Shown here: positions 17,839-26,588 of the stretch, in pieces
How positions within the stretch are numbered: position 1 is the stretch's first letter
How the letters are laid out: each line of letters begins with the position of its first letter
Source: Rathayibacter sp. SD072
GTDB lineage: Bacteria > Actinomycetota > Actinomycetes > Actinomycetales > Microbacteriaceae
Direction of reading: 5' to 3'
DNA length: 64,000 nt
NCBI RefSeq assembly: GCF_017355185.1
Contig: NZ_JADILJ010000001.1
Span: forward strand, 161,342-225,341
Program-made: the position numbers and the translations under genes
Notes under the pieces: generated by a model
What the model saw: the letters and a program-made list of their open reading frames with translations, nothing else
Databases searched by the model: none
What the model was told of the DNA's origin: nothing

Positions 17839-18678
17839 TCAGCGAGCGTCGCGGTAGCGCCACATCGTCAGGGTGCCGAAGACCGCCACCAGTCCCGCCG
17901 CCCAGACGAGCGTCAGCACGAGGTCCGCTCCGGGATCCGCGCCGGCCATCAGCGCGCGGACGGCGGTCACCAGGTGCGAGACGGGGTTCACCTCGACGAA
18001 GGCCTGCAGCCAGCCCGGCATGGTCGAGGGGTCGACGAAGATGTTGCTGCCGAAGGTGATCGGGGTGATCACCAGCATGCTCACGCCCATCACGGAGCCG
18101 GAGGTGCGCAGCACCAGGCTGAGGAAGGTCCAGATCCAGCCGAGCGCGAAGGCGAAGACCAGCAGCAGCAGGACGCCCAGCACGACGCCGACGGCGCCTC
18201 CTCCGGGCCGGAAGCCGAGCAGCAGGCCGAGGCACACGGTGATGACGGCCGAGATCGTGAAGCGCACCGCGTCCCCCAGCAGCATGCCGACGAGCGCGGA
18301 GGGGCGCCAGATCGGCAGCGACCGGAACCGGTCGAAGACGCCGCGGTCCAGGTCGGTGCGCAGGGTCGTGCCCGTGTACATCGTGATCATGATCACGCCC
18401 TGCACCAGGATCCCCGGCAGCAGGAACTGGATGTAGTCGACCGTGCTGCCCGCGAGCGCGCCGCCGAAGAGGAAGGTGAAGAGCAGGGTGAACATGACGG
18501 GGAACACCGTCACGTCGAACAGCTGCTCCGGCACGTGCTTGATCTTCAGCAGCGCGCGCCAGCCGAAGGTGAGCGACGTCGAGAGCGGACCGGGCGGCGC
18601 GGGCCGATCACCCTGCACCAGCACCGAGAGCAGCGCCTCCCGATCGGGCGCCGTCGCCTCGCTCGTCCGAGTGCTCAT
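17839..18678 (-). CDS. ABC-2 type exporter permease (DrrB-like)
   Basis: A 279-aa integral membrane protein with about six transmembrane segments (for example [52 protein letters not shown]). The segment [20 protein letters not shown] is the ABC-2 signature region. Together with the ATPase gene it overlaps by 4 bp, it forms a daunorubicin-resistance-like exporter. The substrate is unknown; drug, lipid or polyketide export is typical for the family. It is encoded between murA and plsC, which are usually closer neighbours in related genomes. Confidence 0.9.
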   Translation of the reverse strand: MSTRTSEATAPDREALLSVLVQGDRPAPPGPLSTSLTFGWRALLKIKHVPEQLFDVTVFPVMFTLLFTFLFGGALAGSTVDYIQFLLPGILVQGVIMITMYTGTTLRTDLDRGVFDRFRSLPIWRPSALVGMLLGDAVRFTISAVITVCLGLLLGFRPGGGAVGVVLGVLLLLVFAFALGWIWTFLSLVLRTSGSVMGVSMLVITPITFGSNIFVDPSTMPGWLQAFVEVNPVSHLVTAVRALMAGADPGADLVLTLVWAAGLVAVFGTLTMWRYRDAR

Positions 18679-19643
18679 GCCGCGGCCTCCTCGCCCGTCG
18701 CGTCCTGTGGTCGGCCGGTGAGCGCCAGGAAGACCTCGTCGAGCGAGGGCTGTCCGAGCGAGAACTGCGCGAGGTCGATGCCGGCCCCCTCGAGCGCGGC
18801 GAGGCCGCGGGTGACGTCCCGGGCGGAGCCGTCCACCCGCGCCGCCAGCGCCGCCGGGTCGGCCTCCTCCCGCACCTCGACGCCGAGCACGGCCTCCAGG
18901 AGCCGCCGCGCCTCGGAGCGGTCGGCGGGGTCGAGCACGCGGACGTGCAGCGAGCCGGAGCCGACCGACGCCTTCAGCTCCCCCGGCGTGCCCTCCGCGA
19001 TCACCCTGCCGCTGTCGATGACGCTGATGCGGTCGGCGAGGCGGTCGGCCTCGTCCAGGTACTGCGTGGTGAGGAGCACCGTCGTCCCGCTGGACACCAT
19101 CGCGCGCACGATGTCCCACACCTCGTTGCGGCTGCGCGGGTCCAGCCCCGTGGTCGGCTCGTCGAGGAACAGCAGCTCGGGTGTGACCACGATGCTCGCC
19201 GCGATGTCGATGCGGCGTCGCATGCCTCCGGAGAACTTCTTGACCTGGCGGTCGGCGGCGTCGCGGAGGTTGAACGCGTCGAGCAGGTCGTCGGCCCGCC
19301 GCGAGGCGCGGGAGCCCGTGTACCCGAAGAGGCGCCCGATCAGCCTCAGGTTCTCGCGGCCGGTCAGGTCCTCGTCGACGGAGGCGAACTGGCCGGTCAG
19401 GCTGACCAGACGCCTGACCTCCTTGGCCTCGCCGACGACGTCGTGGCCGAGGACCAGGGCTCGACCGGCGTCCGGGCGCAGGAGGGTCGCGAGCACGCGG
19501 ATCGTCGTCGTCTTCCCCGCTCCGTTGGGCCCGAGGAAGCCGTGCACGCCGCCGCGCGGGATGGCGAGGTCGACGCCGTCGATCGCCCTCGTCGCTCCGA
19601 AGGTCTTGACCAGGCCCTCGGTCAGGATCGCGGGATCGTCCAT
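18675..19643 (-). CDS. ABC exporter ATP-binding protein (DrrA-like)
   Basis: A 322-aa ATPase. Walker A is GPNGAGKTT, the signature is [11 protein letters not shown], Walker B is [12 protein letters not shown] and the H-loop position carries Gln ([11 protein letters not shown]), a substitution common in DrrA proteins. A C-terminal extension of about 90 residues follows, ending with the DrrA-type [11 protein letters not shown] motif. ATG 19643 is chosen because GGAG lies 5 nt upstream; an adjacent ATG at 19646 has poor spacing. A separate promoter at 19699-19728 suggests it is not simply co-transcribed with murA. Confidence 0.93.
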   Translation of the reverse strand: MDDPAILTEGLVKTFGATRAIDGVDLAIPRGGVHGFLGPNGAGKTTTIRVLATLLRPDAGRALVLGHDVVGEAKEVRRLVSLTGQFASVDEDLTGRENLRLIGRLFGYTGSRASRRADDLLDAFNLRDAADRQVKKFSGGMRRRIDIAASIVVTPELLFLDEPTTGLDPRSRNEVWDIVRAMVSSGTTVLLTTQYLDEADRLADRISVIDSGRVIAEGTPGELKASVGSGSLHVRVLDPADRSEARRLLEAVLGVEVREEADPAALAARVDGSARDVTRGLAALEGAGIDLAQFSLGQPSLDEVFLALTGRPQDATGEEAAA

Positions 19644-19698
19644 CATCGCTCCTCGACCGCGGCGGCTCCAGCGGGCCGCCCCGCCTGAGAATGCGCAC

Positions 19699-19728
19699 AC
19701 CGTACGCCCGGACTCCTGCCCAGGACAA
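19699..19728 (-). promoter_or_regulatory. Candidate promoter of the ABC exporter operon
   Basis: Minus-strand TTGTCC (-35, 19723-19728) and TACGGT (-10, 19699-19704) are separated by 18 bp, about 55 bp upstream of the ATPase start. Both partly match the sigma-A-type consensus. Confidence 0.4.
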
Positions 19729-19758
19729 GACCGCCCGGGCGACTCGGCCGGGAACGAC

Positions 19759-19786
19759 GGAGGAGCCCGACGATGCGGGCTCCTCC
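19759..19786 (-). terminator. Hairpin downstream of murA
   Basis: An 11-bp perfect stem (ggaggagcccg / cgggctcctcc) with a 6-nt loop lies 38 bp after the murA stop. There is no T-run, which is common for high-GC actinobacterial terminators. Confidence 0.6.
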
Positions 19787-19823
19787 GGGTCGTGCTCCTC
19801 GGGTGGCCGAGGCGGTGCGGCGA

Positions 19824-21212
19824 CTACGCGTCGAGCGAGAAGTCGGCTCCGAGCAGCTCGAGCTTCGTCAGGAAGTTCTCGTAGCCGCGGCTGATGATGC
19901 CCACGTTCGAGACGGTCGAGGTGCCCTCGGCCGAGAGCGCCGCGATCAGGTGCGAGAACCCGCCGCGCAGATCCGGCACCACGATGTCGGCACCGTGCAG
20001 CTTCGACGGGCCCGAGATGACGGCCGAGTGCATGAAGTTGCGCTGGCCGAAGCGGCACGCCTGGCCGCCGAGGCACTCGCGGTGGATCTGGATAGTCGCG
20101 CCCATCTCGACCAGCGCGTCGACGAAGCCGAAGCGCTGCTCGTAGACCGTCTCGTGCACGATCGAGACGCCCTTGGCCTTGGTCAGCGCCACGACGAGCG
20201 GCTGCTGCCAGTCGGTCATGAAGCCGGGGTGCACGTCGGTCTCGATGATGACCGGCTTCAGCTCGCCGCCGGGGTGGTAGAAGCGGATGCCGTCCTCGGC
20301 GATCTCGAACGCGCCGCCGACCTTGCGGAAGACGTTCAGGAACGTCGTCATCTCCTGCTGACGGGCGCCGCCCACGAAGATGTCACCGTCGGTCGCGAGC
20401 GCCGCGGCGGCCCAGGAGGCGGCCTCGTTGCGGTCGAACAGAGCGCGGTGGGTGTAGCCCTCGAGGCGGTCGACACCCTCGATGCGGATCACGCGGTCGG
20501 TGTCGACCGAGATGATGGCGCCCATCTTCTGCAGGATGTTGATGAGGTCCATGATCTCGGGCTCGATGGCCGCTCCCGAGAGCTCGGTGATGCCCGAGGC
20601 GCGGACGGCGGTGAGCAGGACCTGCTCGGTGGCGCCGACGCTGGGGTAGGGCAGCGACACCTTCGCGCCGTGCAGGCCCTCGGGTGCCGACATCCGGATG
20701 CCGGAGGGCAGCTTCTCGACGATCGCGCCGAAGTTGCGGAGCACCTCGAGGTGGTAGTCGATCGGGCGGTCGCCGATGCGGCAGCCGCCGAGGTCGGGGA
20801 TGAAGGCCTCGCCCAGGCGGTGCAGCAGCGGTCCGCAGAAGAGGATCGGGATGCGGCTCGAGCCGGCGTGGGCGTCGATGTCGGCGAAGTGGGCCGACTC
20901 GACGTTCGAGGGGTCGAGGATGAGCTCGCCCACCTCGGGGCCCTGCTCGACCTTGACGCCGTGCACCTGGAGGAGGCCCTTCACGACGCGGACGTCGCTG
21001 ATGTCCGGCACGTCGCGCAGCGTCGAGGCGGTCTCGCCGAGCAGCGCGGCGACCATCGCCTTGGTGACGAGGTTCTTCGCGCCCTTGAGCTCGATCCTGC
21101 CCTTCAGCGGACGGCCGCCGTTGATCGTGATGCGCTCGGTCATCATCCCCACCCGCGCTCCGGACGCCTTGGCGTCCTGGAGGGCCTTCGCATCCTGCAG
21201 AAGTGTGTTCAC
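19824..21212 (-). CDS. murA: UDP-N-acetylglucosamine 1-carboxyvinyltransferase
   Basis: A 462-aa enolpyruvyl transferase for the first committed step of peptidoglycan synthesis. KGAKNLVTKAM has the conserved Lys-Asn pair, and LGGCRIGDRP (Cys near residue 144) carries the catalytic Cys targeted by fosfomycin, so sensitivity is expected. The protein is about 40 residues longer than E. coli MurA. About 23 of these are an N-terminal extension if GTG 21212 (1 bp after the leuD stop) is used; the internal ATG before TERITINGGRP is an alternative start. Order leuC-leuD-murA indicates co-transcription. Confidence 0.95.
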   Translation of the reverse strand: MNTLLQDAKALQDAKASGARVGMMTERITINGGRPLKGRIELKGAKNLVTKAMVAALLGETASTLRDVPDISDVRVVKGLLQVHGVKVEQGPEVGELILDPSNVESAHFADIDAHAGSSRIPILFCGPLLHRLGEAFIPDLGGCRIGDRPIDYHLEVLRNFGAIVEKLPSGIRMSAPEGLHGAKVSLPYPSVGATEQVLLTAVRASGITELSGAAIEPEIMDLINILQKMGAIISVDTDRVIRIEGVDRLEGYTHRALFDRNEAASWAAAALATDGDIFVGGARQQEMTTFLNVFRKVGGAFEIAEDGIRFYHPGGELKPVIIETDVHPGFMTDWQQPLVVALTKAKGVSIVHETVYEQRFGFVDALVEMGATIQIHRECLGGQACRFGQRNFMHSAVISGPSKLHGADIVVPDLRGGFSHLIAALSAEGTSTVSNVGIISRGYENFLTKLELLGADFSLDA

Positions 21213-21213
21213 G

Positions 21214-21810
21214 CTATTTCACCGGCAATGTCTTGGGCCGCCAGCTCTCGCGACGGGTCTCGAATTCGGAAATACGCGCTTCGTCGCGCAGGGTCAGGCC
21301 GATGTCGTCCAGCCCTTCGATCAGGCGCCAACGAGTGTAGTCGTCGACCTCGAAGGGGAAGGACTCGCCACCGGCGGTGACCGTACGCGCAACCAGATCG
21401 ACGGTCGGTTCTATTCCCGGCTGCTCGTCGATGAGCTCCCACAGGCGCTCGATCGCCTCCTCGGAGACGACCGCGGCCAGCAGGCCCTGCTTGCCGGAGT
21501 TGCCCCGGAAGATGTCGCCGAAGCGGGAGGAGAGGATGACGCGGAAACCGAAGTCGCGCAGCGCCCAGACCGCGTGCTCGCGGCTGGAGCCGGTGCCGAA
21601 GTCGGGACCTGCGACCAGGATCTGCGCGCCCTGGAACTGCGGCTGGTTGAGGACGAAGTCCTCCTGCTGGCGCCAGCCGTGGAACAGCGCGTCCTCGAAG
21701 CCGGTCTTGGTGACCCGCTTGAGGAACACCGCCGGGATGATCTGGTCGGTGTCGACGTTGCTGCGCTTCAGGGGCGCGGCGATGCCCGTGACGGTCTCGA
21801 ACTTCTCCAT
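21214..21810 (-). CDS. leuD: 3-isopropylmalate dehydratase small subunit
   Basis: A 198-aa swivel-domain subunit that pairs with LeuC to isomerise 2- to 3-isopropylmalate in leucine synthesis. The start ([20 protein letters not shown]), the [14 protein letters not shown] motif and the [15 protein letters not shown] region are diagnostic. It lies 2 bp after leuC and 1 bp before murA. It probably falls under the leucine leader peptide located upstream of leuC. Confidence 0.97.
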   Translation of the reverse strand: MEKFETVTGIAAPLKRSNVDTDQIIPAVFLKRVTKTGFEDALFHGWRQQEDFVLNQPQFQGAQILVAGPDFGTGSSREHAVWALRDFGFRVILSSRFGDIFRGNSGKQGLLAAVVSEEAIERLWELIDEQPGIEPTVDLVARTVTAGGESFPFEVDDYTRWRLIEGLDDIGLTLRDEARISEFETRRESWRPKTLPVK

Positions 21811-21812
21811 GA

Positions 21813-23288
21813 TCAGGCCTCCACCAGTTCGCGAGCGGGCTCCAGGTCGGACGGGCTCGACAGCGTGCCCCGGACGGCCGTCGCCGCGGCCACGAGCGGG
21901 GACACGAGGTGGGTGCGCCCGCCCTTGCCCTGGCGGCCCTCGAAGTTGCGGTTCGAGGTCGACGCGCAGCGCTCACCGGGGGCGAGCTGGTCGGGGTTCA
22001 TGCCGAGGCACATCGAGCAGCCGGCGAAGCGCCACTCGGCGCCGAAGTCGGTGAAGACGCGGTCCAGCCCCTCCGCCTCGGCCTCGATGCGCACGCGGGC
22101 GGAGCCGGGGACGACCATGACGCGGACGCCCTCGGCCTTCGTGCGGCCCTTGATGACGGACGCGAAGGCCCGCAGGTCCTCGATCCGGGAGTTGGTGCAG
22201 GAGCCCATGAAGACCGCGTCCACCGGGATCTCCTTCATCGGCGTGCCCGCCTCGAGATCCATGTACTCGAGGGCGCGGCGCGCGTTCGAGCGCTCGTTCG
22301 GGTCCTCGATCGCGTCCGGGTCGGGCACGGACTGCGAGAGCGAGACGCCCTGCCCGGGGTTGGTGCCCCAGGTCACGAACGGCTCGAGGGAGTCGGCGTC
22401 GAGCACGACCTCGGCGTCGTAAGCGGCGCCCTCGTCGCTGGGCAGGGTGCGCCAGTAGGCGACCGCGTCGTCCCAGTCCTGACCGGCGGGCGCGTGCGGG
22501 CGCCCCTTCAGGTACGCGAAGGTCGTCTCGTCCGGGGCGACCATGCCCGCGCGGGCTCCGGCCTCGATCGACATGTTGCAGATCGTCATCCGGCCCTCCA
22601 TCGAGAGCGAGCGGATGGCGGAGCCGCGGTACTCGAGCACGTAGCCCTGACCGCCGCCCGTGCCGATCTTCGCGATCACGGCGAGGATGATGTCCTTCGC
22701 GGTCACGCCCTCGCGCAGCTCGCCCTCGACCGTGATCGCCATGGTCTTGAACGGCTTGAGCGGCAGGGTCTGCGTCGCCATGACGTGCTCGACCTCGCTC
22801 GTGCCGATGCCGAACGCCATCGCGCCGAAGGCCCCGTGGGTCGAGGTGTGAGAGTCGCCGCAGACGACGGTGATGCCCGGCATGGTGAGACCGAGCTGCG
22901 GTCCGACGACGTGCACGATGCCCTGCTCGATGTCGCCGAGCGAGTGCAGGCGGACGCCGAACTCCTCGGCGTTCCGGCGCAGCGTCTCGATCTGGGTGCG
23001 GCTGGTCAGATCGGCGATGGGCTTGTCGATGCCCAGCGTCGGGGTGTTGTGGTCCTCGGTCGCGATGGTGAGATCGGGACGGCGCACCGGTCGCCCGGCC
23101 ATCCGCAGACCGTCGAAGGCCTGCGGGCTCGTGACCTCGTGCACCAGGTGCAGGTCGATGTAGATGAGGTCGGGCGTGCCGTCCTCGCCCTTGGCGACGA
23201 GGTGGTCGTCCCAGACCTTCTCGGCCAGCGTGCGCGGCCGGACCGCGCCTGCGATCGGGTTCGCGGACTCGATGGAACTGTCGTTCAT
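21813..23288 (-). CDS. leuC: 3-isopropylmalate dehydratase large subunit
   Basis: A 491-aa aconitase-family subunit. It holds the three [4Fe-4S] cysteines in [20 protein letters not shown] and [10 protein letters not shown]. Full length for the family. The ribosome-binding site GAGGAAGAG lies at 23298-23306. The 115 bp upstream contain a 16-codon leucine-rich leader ORF and a 10-bp stem-loop, the layout of an amino-acid attenuator. Its product acts with LeuD in the cytoplasm. Confidence 0.97.
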   Translation of the reverse strand: MNDSSIESANPIAGAVRPRTLAEKVWDDHLVAKGEDGTPDLIYIDLHLVHEVTSPQAFDGLRMAGRPVRRPDLTIATEDHNTPTLGIDKPIADLTSRTQIETLRRNAEEFGVRLHSLGDIEQGIVHVVGPQLGLTMPGITVVCGDSHTSTHGAFGAMAFGIGTSEVEHVMATQTLPLKPFKTMAITVEGELREGVTAKDIILAVIAKIGTGGGQGYVLEYRGSAIRSLSMEGRMTICNMSIEAGARAGMVAPDETTFAYLKGRPHAPAGQDWDDAVAYWRTLPSDEGAAYDAEVVLDADSLEPFVTWGTNPGQGVSLSQSVPDPDAIEDPNERSNARRALEYMDLEAGTPMKEIPVDAVFMGSCTNSRIEDLRAFASVIKGRTKAEGVRVMVVPGSARVRIEAEAEGLDRVFTDFGAEWRFAGCSMCLGMNPDQLAPGERCASTSNRNFEGRQGKGGRTHLVSPLVAAATAVRGTLSSPSDLEPARELVEA

Positions 23289-23333
23289 GACGGGTTTCTC
23301 TTCCTCGGGAAAGGTGGTCAGCCCACGGGGACA

Positions 23334-23374
23334 CCGCGACGAGGGAGGCCTGTCAGATCGAGGTCTCGTCGCGG
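23334..23374 (-). promoter_or_regulatory. Stem-loop of candidate leuCD attenuator
   Basis: A perfect 10-bp complement: ctcgtcgcgg at 23365-23374 (inside the leader ORF, codons 10-13) and ccgcgacgag at 23334-23343, with a 21-nt loop. A weaker stem (23313-23316 with 32-35) overlaps the downstream arm. No T-run follows, so termination or translational control is undecided. Confidence 0.5.
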
Positions 23375-23403
23375 CGGAGAAGGAGGAGCCGGCCGAACAG
23401 CAT
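23353..23403 (-). CDS. leuL: Leucine-rich leader peptide of leuCD
   Basis: A 16-codon ORF, product [16 protein letters not shown], starting 115 bp upstream of leuC. Codons 6-9 are four consecutive leucines (CTC CTC CTT CTC), with another at codon 2. This is the hallmark of ribosome-mediated leucine attenuation, known for leu and ilv genes in actinobacteria. The ATG follows the TAGTGT -10 element by 6 nt, so the leader would be translated from a leaderless mRNA. The arm of a 10-bp hairpin lies inside codons 10-13. Leader function is inferred from sequence and position only. Confidence 0.75.
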   Translation of the reverse strand: MLFGRLLLLRRDETSI

Positions 23404-23409
23404 CCCCAG

Positions 23410-23415
23410 ACACTA
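23410..23415 (-). promoter_or_regulatory. -10 element of the leuL-leuCD transcript
   Basis: TAGTGT on the minus strand with 6 nt to the leader-peptide ATG. The same spacing is seen at many genes in the window. Confidence 0.55.
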
Positions 23416-23451
23416 CCACCGCGCCGGCGCCGTTCCCGGGTGCGCGACGCG

Positions 23452-24018
23452 CTAGGAGGTGACGAGCATGGCGATGAGGACGGCCGGCACGACGAGCAGC
23501 GCAGCGGTGCCCACGACCACTCCCCCGACGACGAAGACGGCCGCCACGGCGGCGCCCAGCATGCCCACGATGCCGCCGCGCTTGCGCGCGGGGAGGGCGT
23601 CGTGCTCGAACCACTCGGCGGAGTCCTCGTTCGCCGAGTCGGACTCGTGCCGGGAGGCCTCGAGGAGCTTCGCGGGCAGCTCGGCGAGCATCCGTGCGGC
23701 GTGCGACGACTCGCTCGCCAGCTCCCACGGCTCCACGAGAGCGCGCTCGGCCAGCTCGAACGGATCGTCGTCGGTGCGGACGAGAGCCCGCTCGAAGGCC
23801 TGAAGCTCCTCGGGCGACGCCCCCTGCTCGATGAGGTAGCCCCAGCGCCCGGCCTCGATCAGGTCCCCGGAGCGGCGGTAGAGCTCCGAGAGGAGGACCC
23901 GGGGATCGAGCCACGAGGGATCGGCTTCGACGCAGCGCTCGAGGAGCGACACGGCTCCCCTGACGTCACCCTCGGCGAAGCGCGTCTTCGCGCGATCGAG
24001 GGCTTCGGCGGTATCCAT
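23452..24018 (-). CDS. TPR-like hypothetical protein with C-terminal membrane segment
   Basis: A 188-aa protein. Residues 1-60 are helical and TPR-like ([21 protein letters not shown], followed by [20 protein letters not shown]), resembling the DUF6584 type. A middle acidic region precedes two hydrophobic stretches ([21 protein letters not shown] and [14 protein letters not shown]). It is likely a cytoplasmic repeat domain tethered to the membrane. CATACT lies 6 nt before the ATG and a ggaggg ribosome-binding site adjoins it. No function can be assigned. The leuCD promoter region lies directly downstream. Confidence 0.7.
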   Translation of the reverse strand: MDTAEALDRAKTRFAEGDVRGAVSLLERCVEADPSWLDPRVLLSELYRRSGDLIEAGRWGYLIEQGASPEELQAFERALVRTDDDPFELAERALVEPWELASESSHAARMLAELPAKLLEASRHESDSANEDSAEWFEHDALPARKRGGIVGMLGAAVAAVFVVGGVVVGTAALLVVPAVLIAMLVTS

Positions 24019-24110
24019 CCCTCCAGTATGCCAACGAGGCGGCGGGGGCGGCGCCTCGCACCCCTCCCGAGCACCACACCTGTTGGAGGGTCACGGCGGG
24101 GGCGTCGCGC

Positions 24111-24887
24111 TCAGCGACGCGGGTCGAGGACCGCGTCGACGACGACGACCGTCACGTTGTCGCGCCCGCCGGCCTGGACGGCGGCGCGCACGAGCCGGCG
24201 GGCGAGATCCGCGGAGCCGACCGCGCCGGAGTCGCGCTCGGCGAACAGCGCCGCGATGGCCTCGTCGGAGAGCTCCTTGGTCAGTCCGTCGGAGCACAGC
24301 AGATAGCTCGAGCGCGGCAGGACCGGCAGCGTCCAGACATCGGTCTCGACCTCGTCGTCGGCCCCCAGGGCGCGGGTGACGATGTTGCGGTCCGGGTGCG
24401 TCTCTGCGAGCTCTCGCGTCAGCAGACCCGCTGCGACCAGCTCCTGCACCGCCGAGTGGTCGACCGTGAGCTGCTCGAGACCGGCGCCGTCCCAGCGGTA
24501 GGCCCGGGAGTCGCCGACGTTGAAGAGCGCCCAGCGCGCCGGTCCCGTCGCGCCGGGCAGCACGAGGGTGAGCCCGGTGAGGGTCGTGCCGCAGACCTCT
24601 CCTCCGACGTCGAGGCCGCGGACCGCCGCGTTCGCCGCCTCGACGAGATCGAAGACCGCGTCCACCGGTCCGAGGGCGGAGGGGGCGTTCGCCCGGAGCG
24701 CGTCGACCGCGGTCGCACTGGCGAGGTCGCCGCGGGCGTGACCGCCCATGCCGTCGGCGACCGCGAGGACGAGGTCGTCGGCGAGCAGGGCGTCCTCGTT
24801 GACGCGGCGCACGTTCCCGACGTCGGTGCTGCTGGTCACGCTCAGGTGGAGCACGCCCTGCGGCAGCTCGACCTCGAGGGGCGTCAT
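24111..24887 (-). CDS. PP2C-family serine/threonine phosphatase
   Basis: A 258-aa protein with all PP2C metal and catalytic motifs: RRVNEDALL, VADGMGGHARGD, NVGDSRAYRW, LLCSDGLTKEL and GGRDNVTVVVV. It is soluble, with no transmembrane segment, and is likely to reverse Ser/Thr kinase signalling, but no kinase is encoded nearby. It begins 7 bp after the terC stop, so both genes are probably co-transcribed. Confidence 0.93.
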   Translation of the reverse strand: MTPLEVELPQGVLHLSVTSSTDVGNVRRVNEDALLADDLVLAVADGMGGHARGDLASATAVDALRANAPSALGPVDAVFDLVEAANAAVRGLDVGGEVCGTTLTGLTLVLPGATGPARWALFNVGDSRAYRWDGAGLEQLTVDHSAVQELVAAGLLTRELAETHPDRNIVTRALGADDEVETDVWTLPVLPRSSYLLCSDGLTKELSDEAIAALFAERDSGAVGSADLARRLVRAAVQAGGRDNVTVVVVDAVLDPRR

Positions 24888-24894
24888 CCGCGGG

Positions 24895-25938
24895 TCACTT
24901 CTCGTCGGAGGGACGCGTCGCCTCCGGGTCGTGCACGACCTCGGGGTGCCCGTCGTGCAGCTCGATGTGCGAGTGCTCGCGGCGCATCTTCACGAGGCTC
25001 GCGAGGGTCGCGACCGCCATGCTCACGATGATCACCGCGAGGGACGTCCAGGTGTCGATGTCCCAGACCGGCACGGGCTCTCCGCCGTTGATGAAGGGGA
25101 GCTCGTTCTCGTGCAGGGCGTGCAGCACGAGCTTCACGCCGATGAAGGCGAGGATGAACGCGATGCCGTACTTGAGGTACTCGAGCTTGTCGATGAGGCC
25201 GCCCAGCAGGAAGTAGAGCTGGCGGAGCCCCATCAGGGCGAAGATGTTCGCAGTGAACACGATGAACGGGCTCTGCGTGATGCCGAAGATCGCGGGGATC
25301 GAGTCGAGCGCGAACAGCAGGTCGGTCGATCCGATCGCGAGGAAGACGATCAGCATCGGGGTGAAGTACTTCTTGCCGTCGATGACCGTGCGGACCTTCG
25401 AGCCGTCGAACGTGTCCGAGATGTTGACGCGGCGGCGGAGCAGGCGGATGAGCAGGTTGTCGGTGCCCTCGTTCTCGTCCTCCTTGCCGAACGCCTGGTT
25501 GTAGGCGGTGTAGACGAGGAACGCGCCGAAGAGGTAGAAGATCCAGCTGAAGCTCTCGATCAGCTGCGCGCCGAGCAGGATGAAGATCCCCCGCAGGATC
25601 AGGGCGATGATGATGCCCACCATCAGCACCTCCTGCTGGTACTTCGGCGGCACCGCGAAGCGGCCCATGATGATGACGAAGACGAAGAGGTTGTCGATCG
25701 AGAGGCTGTACTCGGTCAGCCAGCCCGCGAGGAACTGCCCCGCGTGCTCGCCGTCGCCGAGGATCAGCATCAGCAGCGCGAAGATCAGCGCGAGGCTGAC
25801 GTAGAAGGCGACCCAGAGGCTCGACTCCTTCAGGCTCGGCACGTGCGGCCGCTTGTAGACGATCAGCAGGTCGGCGGCGAGGATCAGCGTCAGGCCGATG
25901 AAGGAGCCGACGACGAACCAGACGGGCAGATCGAGCAT
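24895..25938 (-). CDS. TerC family integral membrane protein
   Basis: A 347-aa protein with about nine transmembrane helices. The conserved acidic membrane motifs TEYSLSIDNLFVFV and GSTDLLFALDSIPAIFG are present. TerC/Alx-type proteins are implicated in manganese efflux and metal loading of exported enzymes, and many are controlled by yybP-ykoY Mn riboswitches. A transcript leader of about 140 nt precedes the gene. The C-terminus is hydrophilic and His/Glu-rich (REHSHIELHDGHPEVVHD), a possible metal-binding tail. Confidence 0.93.
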   Translation of the reverse strand: MLDLPVWFVVGSFIGLTLILAADLLIVYKRPHVPSLKESSLWVAFYVSLALIFALLMLILGDGEHAGQFLAGWLTEYSLSIDNLFVFVIIMGRFAVPPKYQQEVLMVGIIIALILRGIFILLGAQLIESFSWIFYLFGAFLVYTAYNQAFGKEDENEGTDNLLIRLLRRRVNISDTFDGSKVRTVIDGKKYFTPMLIVFLAIGSTDLLFALDSIPAIFGITQSPFIVFTANIFALMGLRQLYFLLGGLIDKLEYLKYGIAFILAFIGVKLVLHALHENELPFINGGEPVPVWDIDTWTSLAVIIVSMAVATLASLVKMRREHSHIELHDGHPEVVHDPEATRPSDEK

Positions 25939-26092
25939 GGGGGCCTTTCGGGAGGAGTGGGTGCGGCGGAGCGGATCCGACGGGCGGTCCTCGCGGGGAC
26001 GGCCCGGAGCCCGCCCCTCCCGGAGCGCGCGGTGCGGCGTGATCGGAGGGAGCGGGAAGGCCGGAGTGCTCCCCTTCGCGGATGCGATCCTA
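25939..26092 (-). promoter_or_regulatory. Long structured 5' leader of terC (candidate Mn riboswitch) with -10
   Basis: A TAGGAT -10 (26087-26092, minus) would start an mRNA near 26080, giving a leader of about 140 nt. It begins with AAGGGGAGCACTCCGG, reminiscent of the AAGGGGAGTAGC start of yybP-ykoY elements. The 3' conserved CTCTGGC-like half was not recognised, so the riboswitch call is tentative. Nothing else is seen in 26093-26214. Confidence 0.35.
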
Positions 26093-26214
26093 CCGTCGGT
26101 GCGGCGGGAGGGGGCGAGGACGTCGAGGCGGAGGCCGGGCCGCGGTGAACGAGACCGCGCGCAGGAGGAGCTCTCGAGGGCTCTCCGTCGCGGTCGACGT
26201 CCGTGCCGTTAACG

Positions 26215-26250
26215 CAGAAGAACCCCCGGCCTGAGCCGGGGGTTCTTCTG
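26215..26250 (-). terminator. 16-bp perfect hairpin after tRNA-Glu
   Basis: A perfect inverted repeat, cagaagaacccccggc - CTGA - gccgggggttcttctg, 10 nt beyond the tRNA 3' end. It is a strong intrinsic hairpin, ending tRNA transcription before the terC promoter region. Confidence 0.85.
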
Positions 26251-26262
26251 GTGTTGCCGTGG

Positions 26263-26335
26263 TGACCCCAGCGGGATTTGAACCCGCGTTACCGCCGTGA
26301 GAGGGCGACGTCCTAGGCCGCTAAACGATGGGGCC
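26263..26335 (-). tRNA. tRNA-Glu (anticodon CTC)
   Basis: A 73-nt cloverleaf: acceptor GGCCCCA pairing with TGGGGTC (one G-T pair), anticodon stem CGCC/GGCG with loop CTCTCAC (anticodon CTC, reading GAG), and T-arm GCGGG-TTCAAAT-CCCGC. CCA is encoded at 26262-26260. A perfect 16-bp terminator hairpin follows. Confidence 0.97.
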
Positions 26336-26355
26336 GCGTTTTTGCAACTCGAAGA

Positions 26356-26384
26356 GTGTTGCACACGGATCCGCATCGATGCAA
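26356..26384 (-). promoter_or_regulatory. Candidate tRNA-Glu promoter
   Basis: Minus-strand TTGCAT (-35, 26379-26384) and CAACAC (-10, 26356-26361) are spaced by 17 bp, about 20 bp upstream of the mature tRNA 5' end. Confidence 0.35.
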
Positions 26385-26500
26385 ATCGAGACGGCCGAGC
26401 GAGGGGCGTCCCCCTCCTGAGGCGCGGAACCGCGGTGCAATCCTCCGCTCTGACAGCCCCCCTCCGGGGCCGACCGCGAGGGGCGCCCGGCTCCTACGCT

Positions 26501-26506
26501 CGAGGT
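26501..26506 (+). promoter_or_regulatory. Candidate -10 of the GH26 gene
   Basis: TACGCT, 82 bp upstream of the ATG. The transcript would have a leader of about 75 nt ending in the GAGGAG ribosome-binding site. Nothing else is recognised in 26385-26588. Confidence 0.35.
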
Positions 26507-26588
26507 CCCCCCATCCGCTCCCCGGCGGGCGGACGACCCCCGAGTCCCCCACCCGCTCAGCGGGCGCACCACCCTGAGGAGCCGACAG

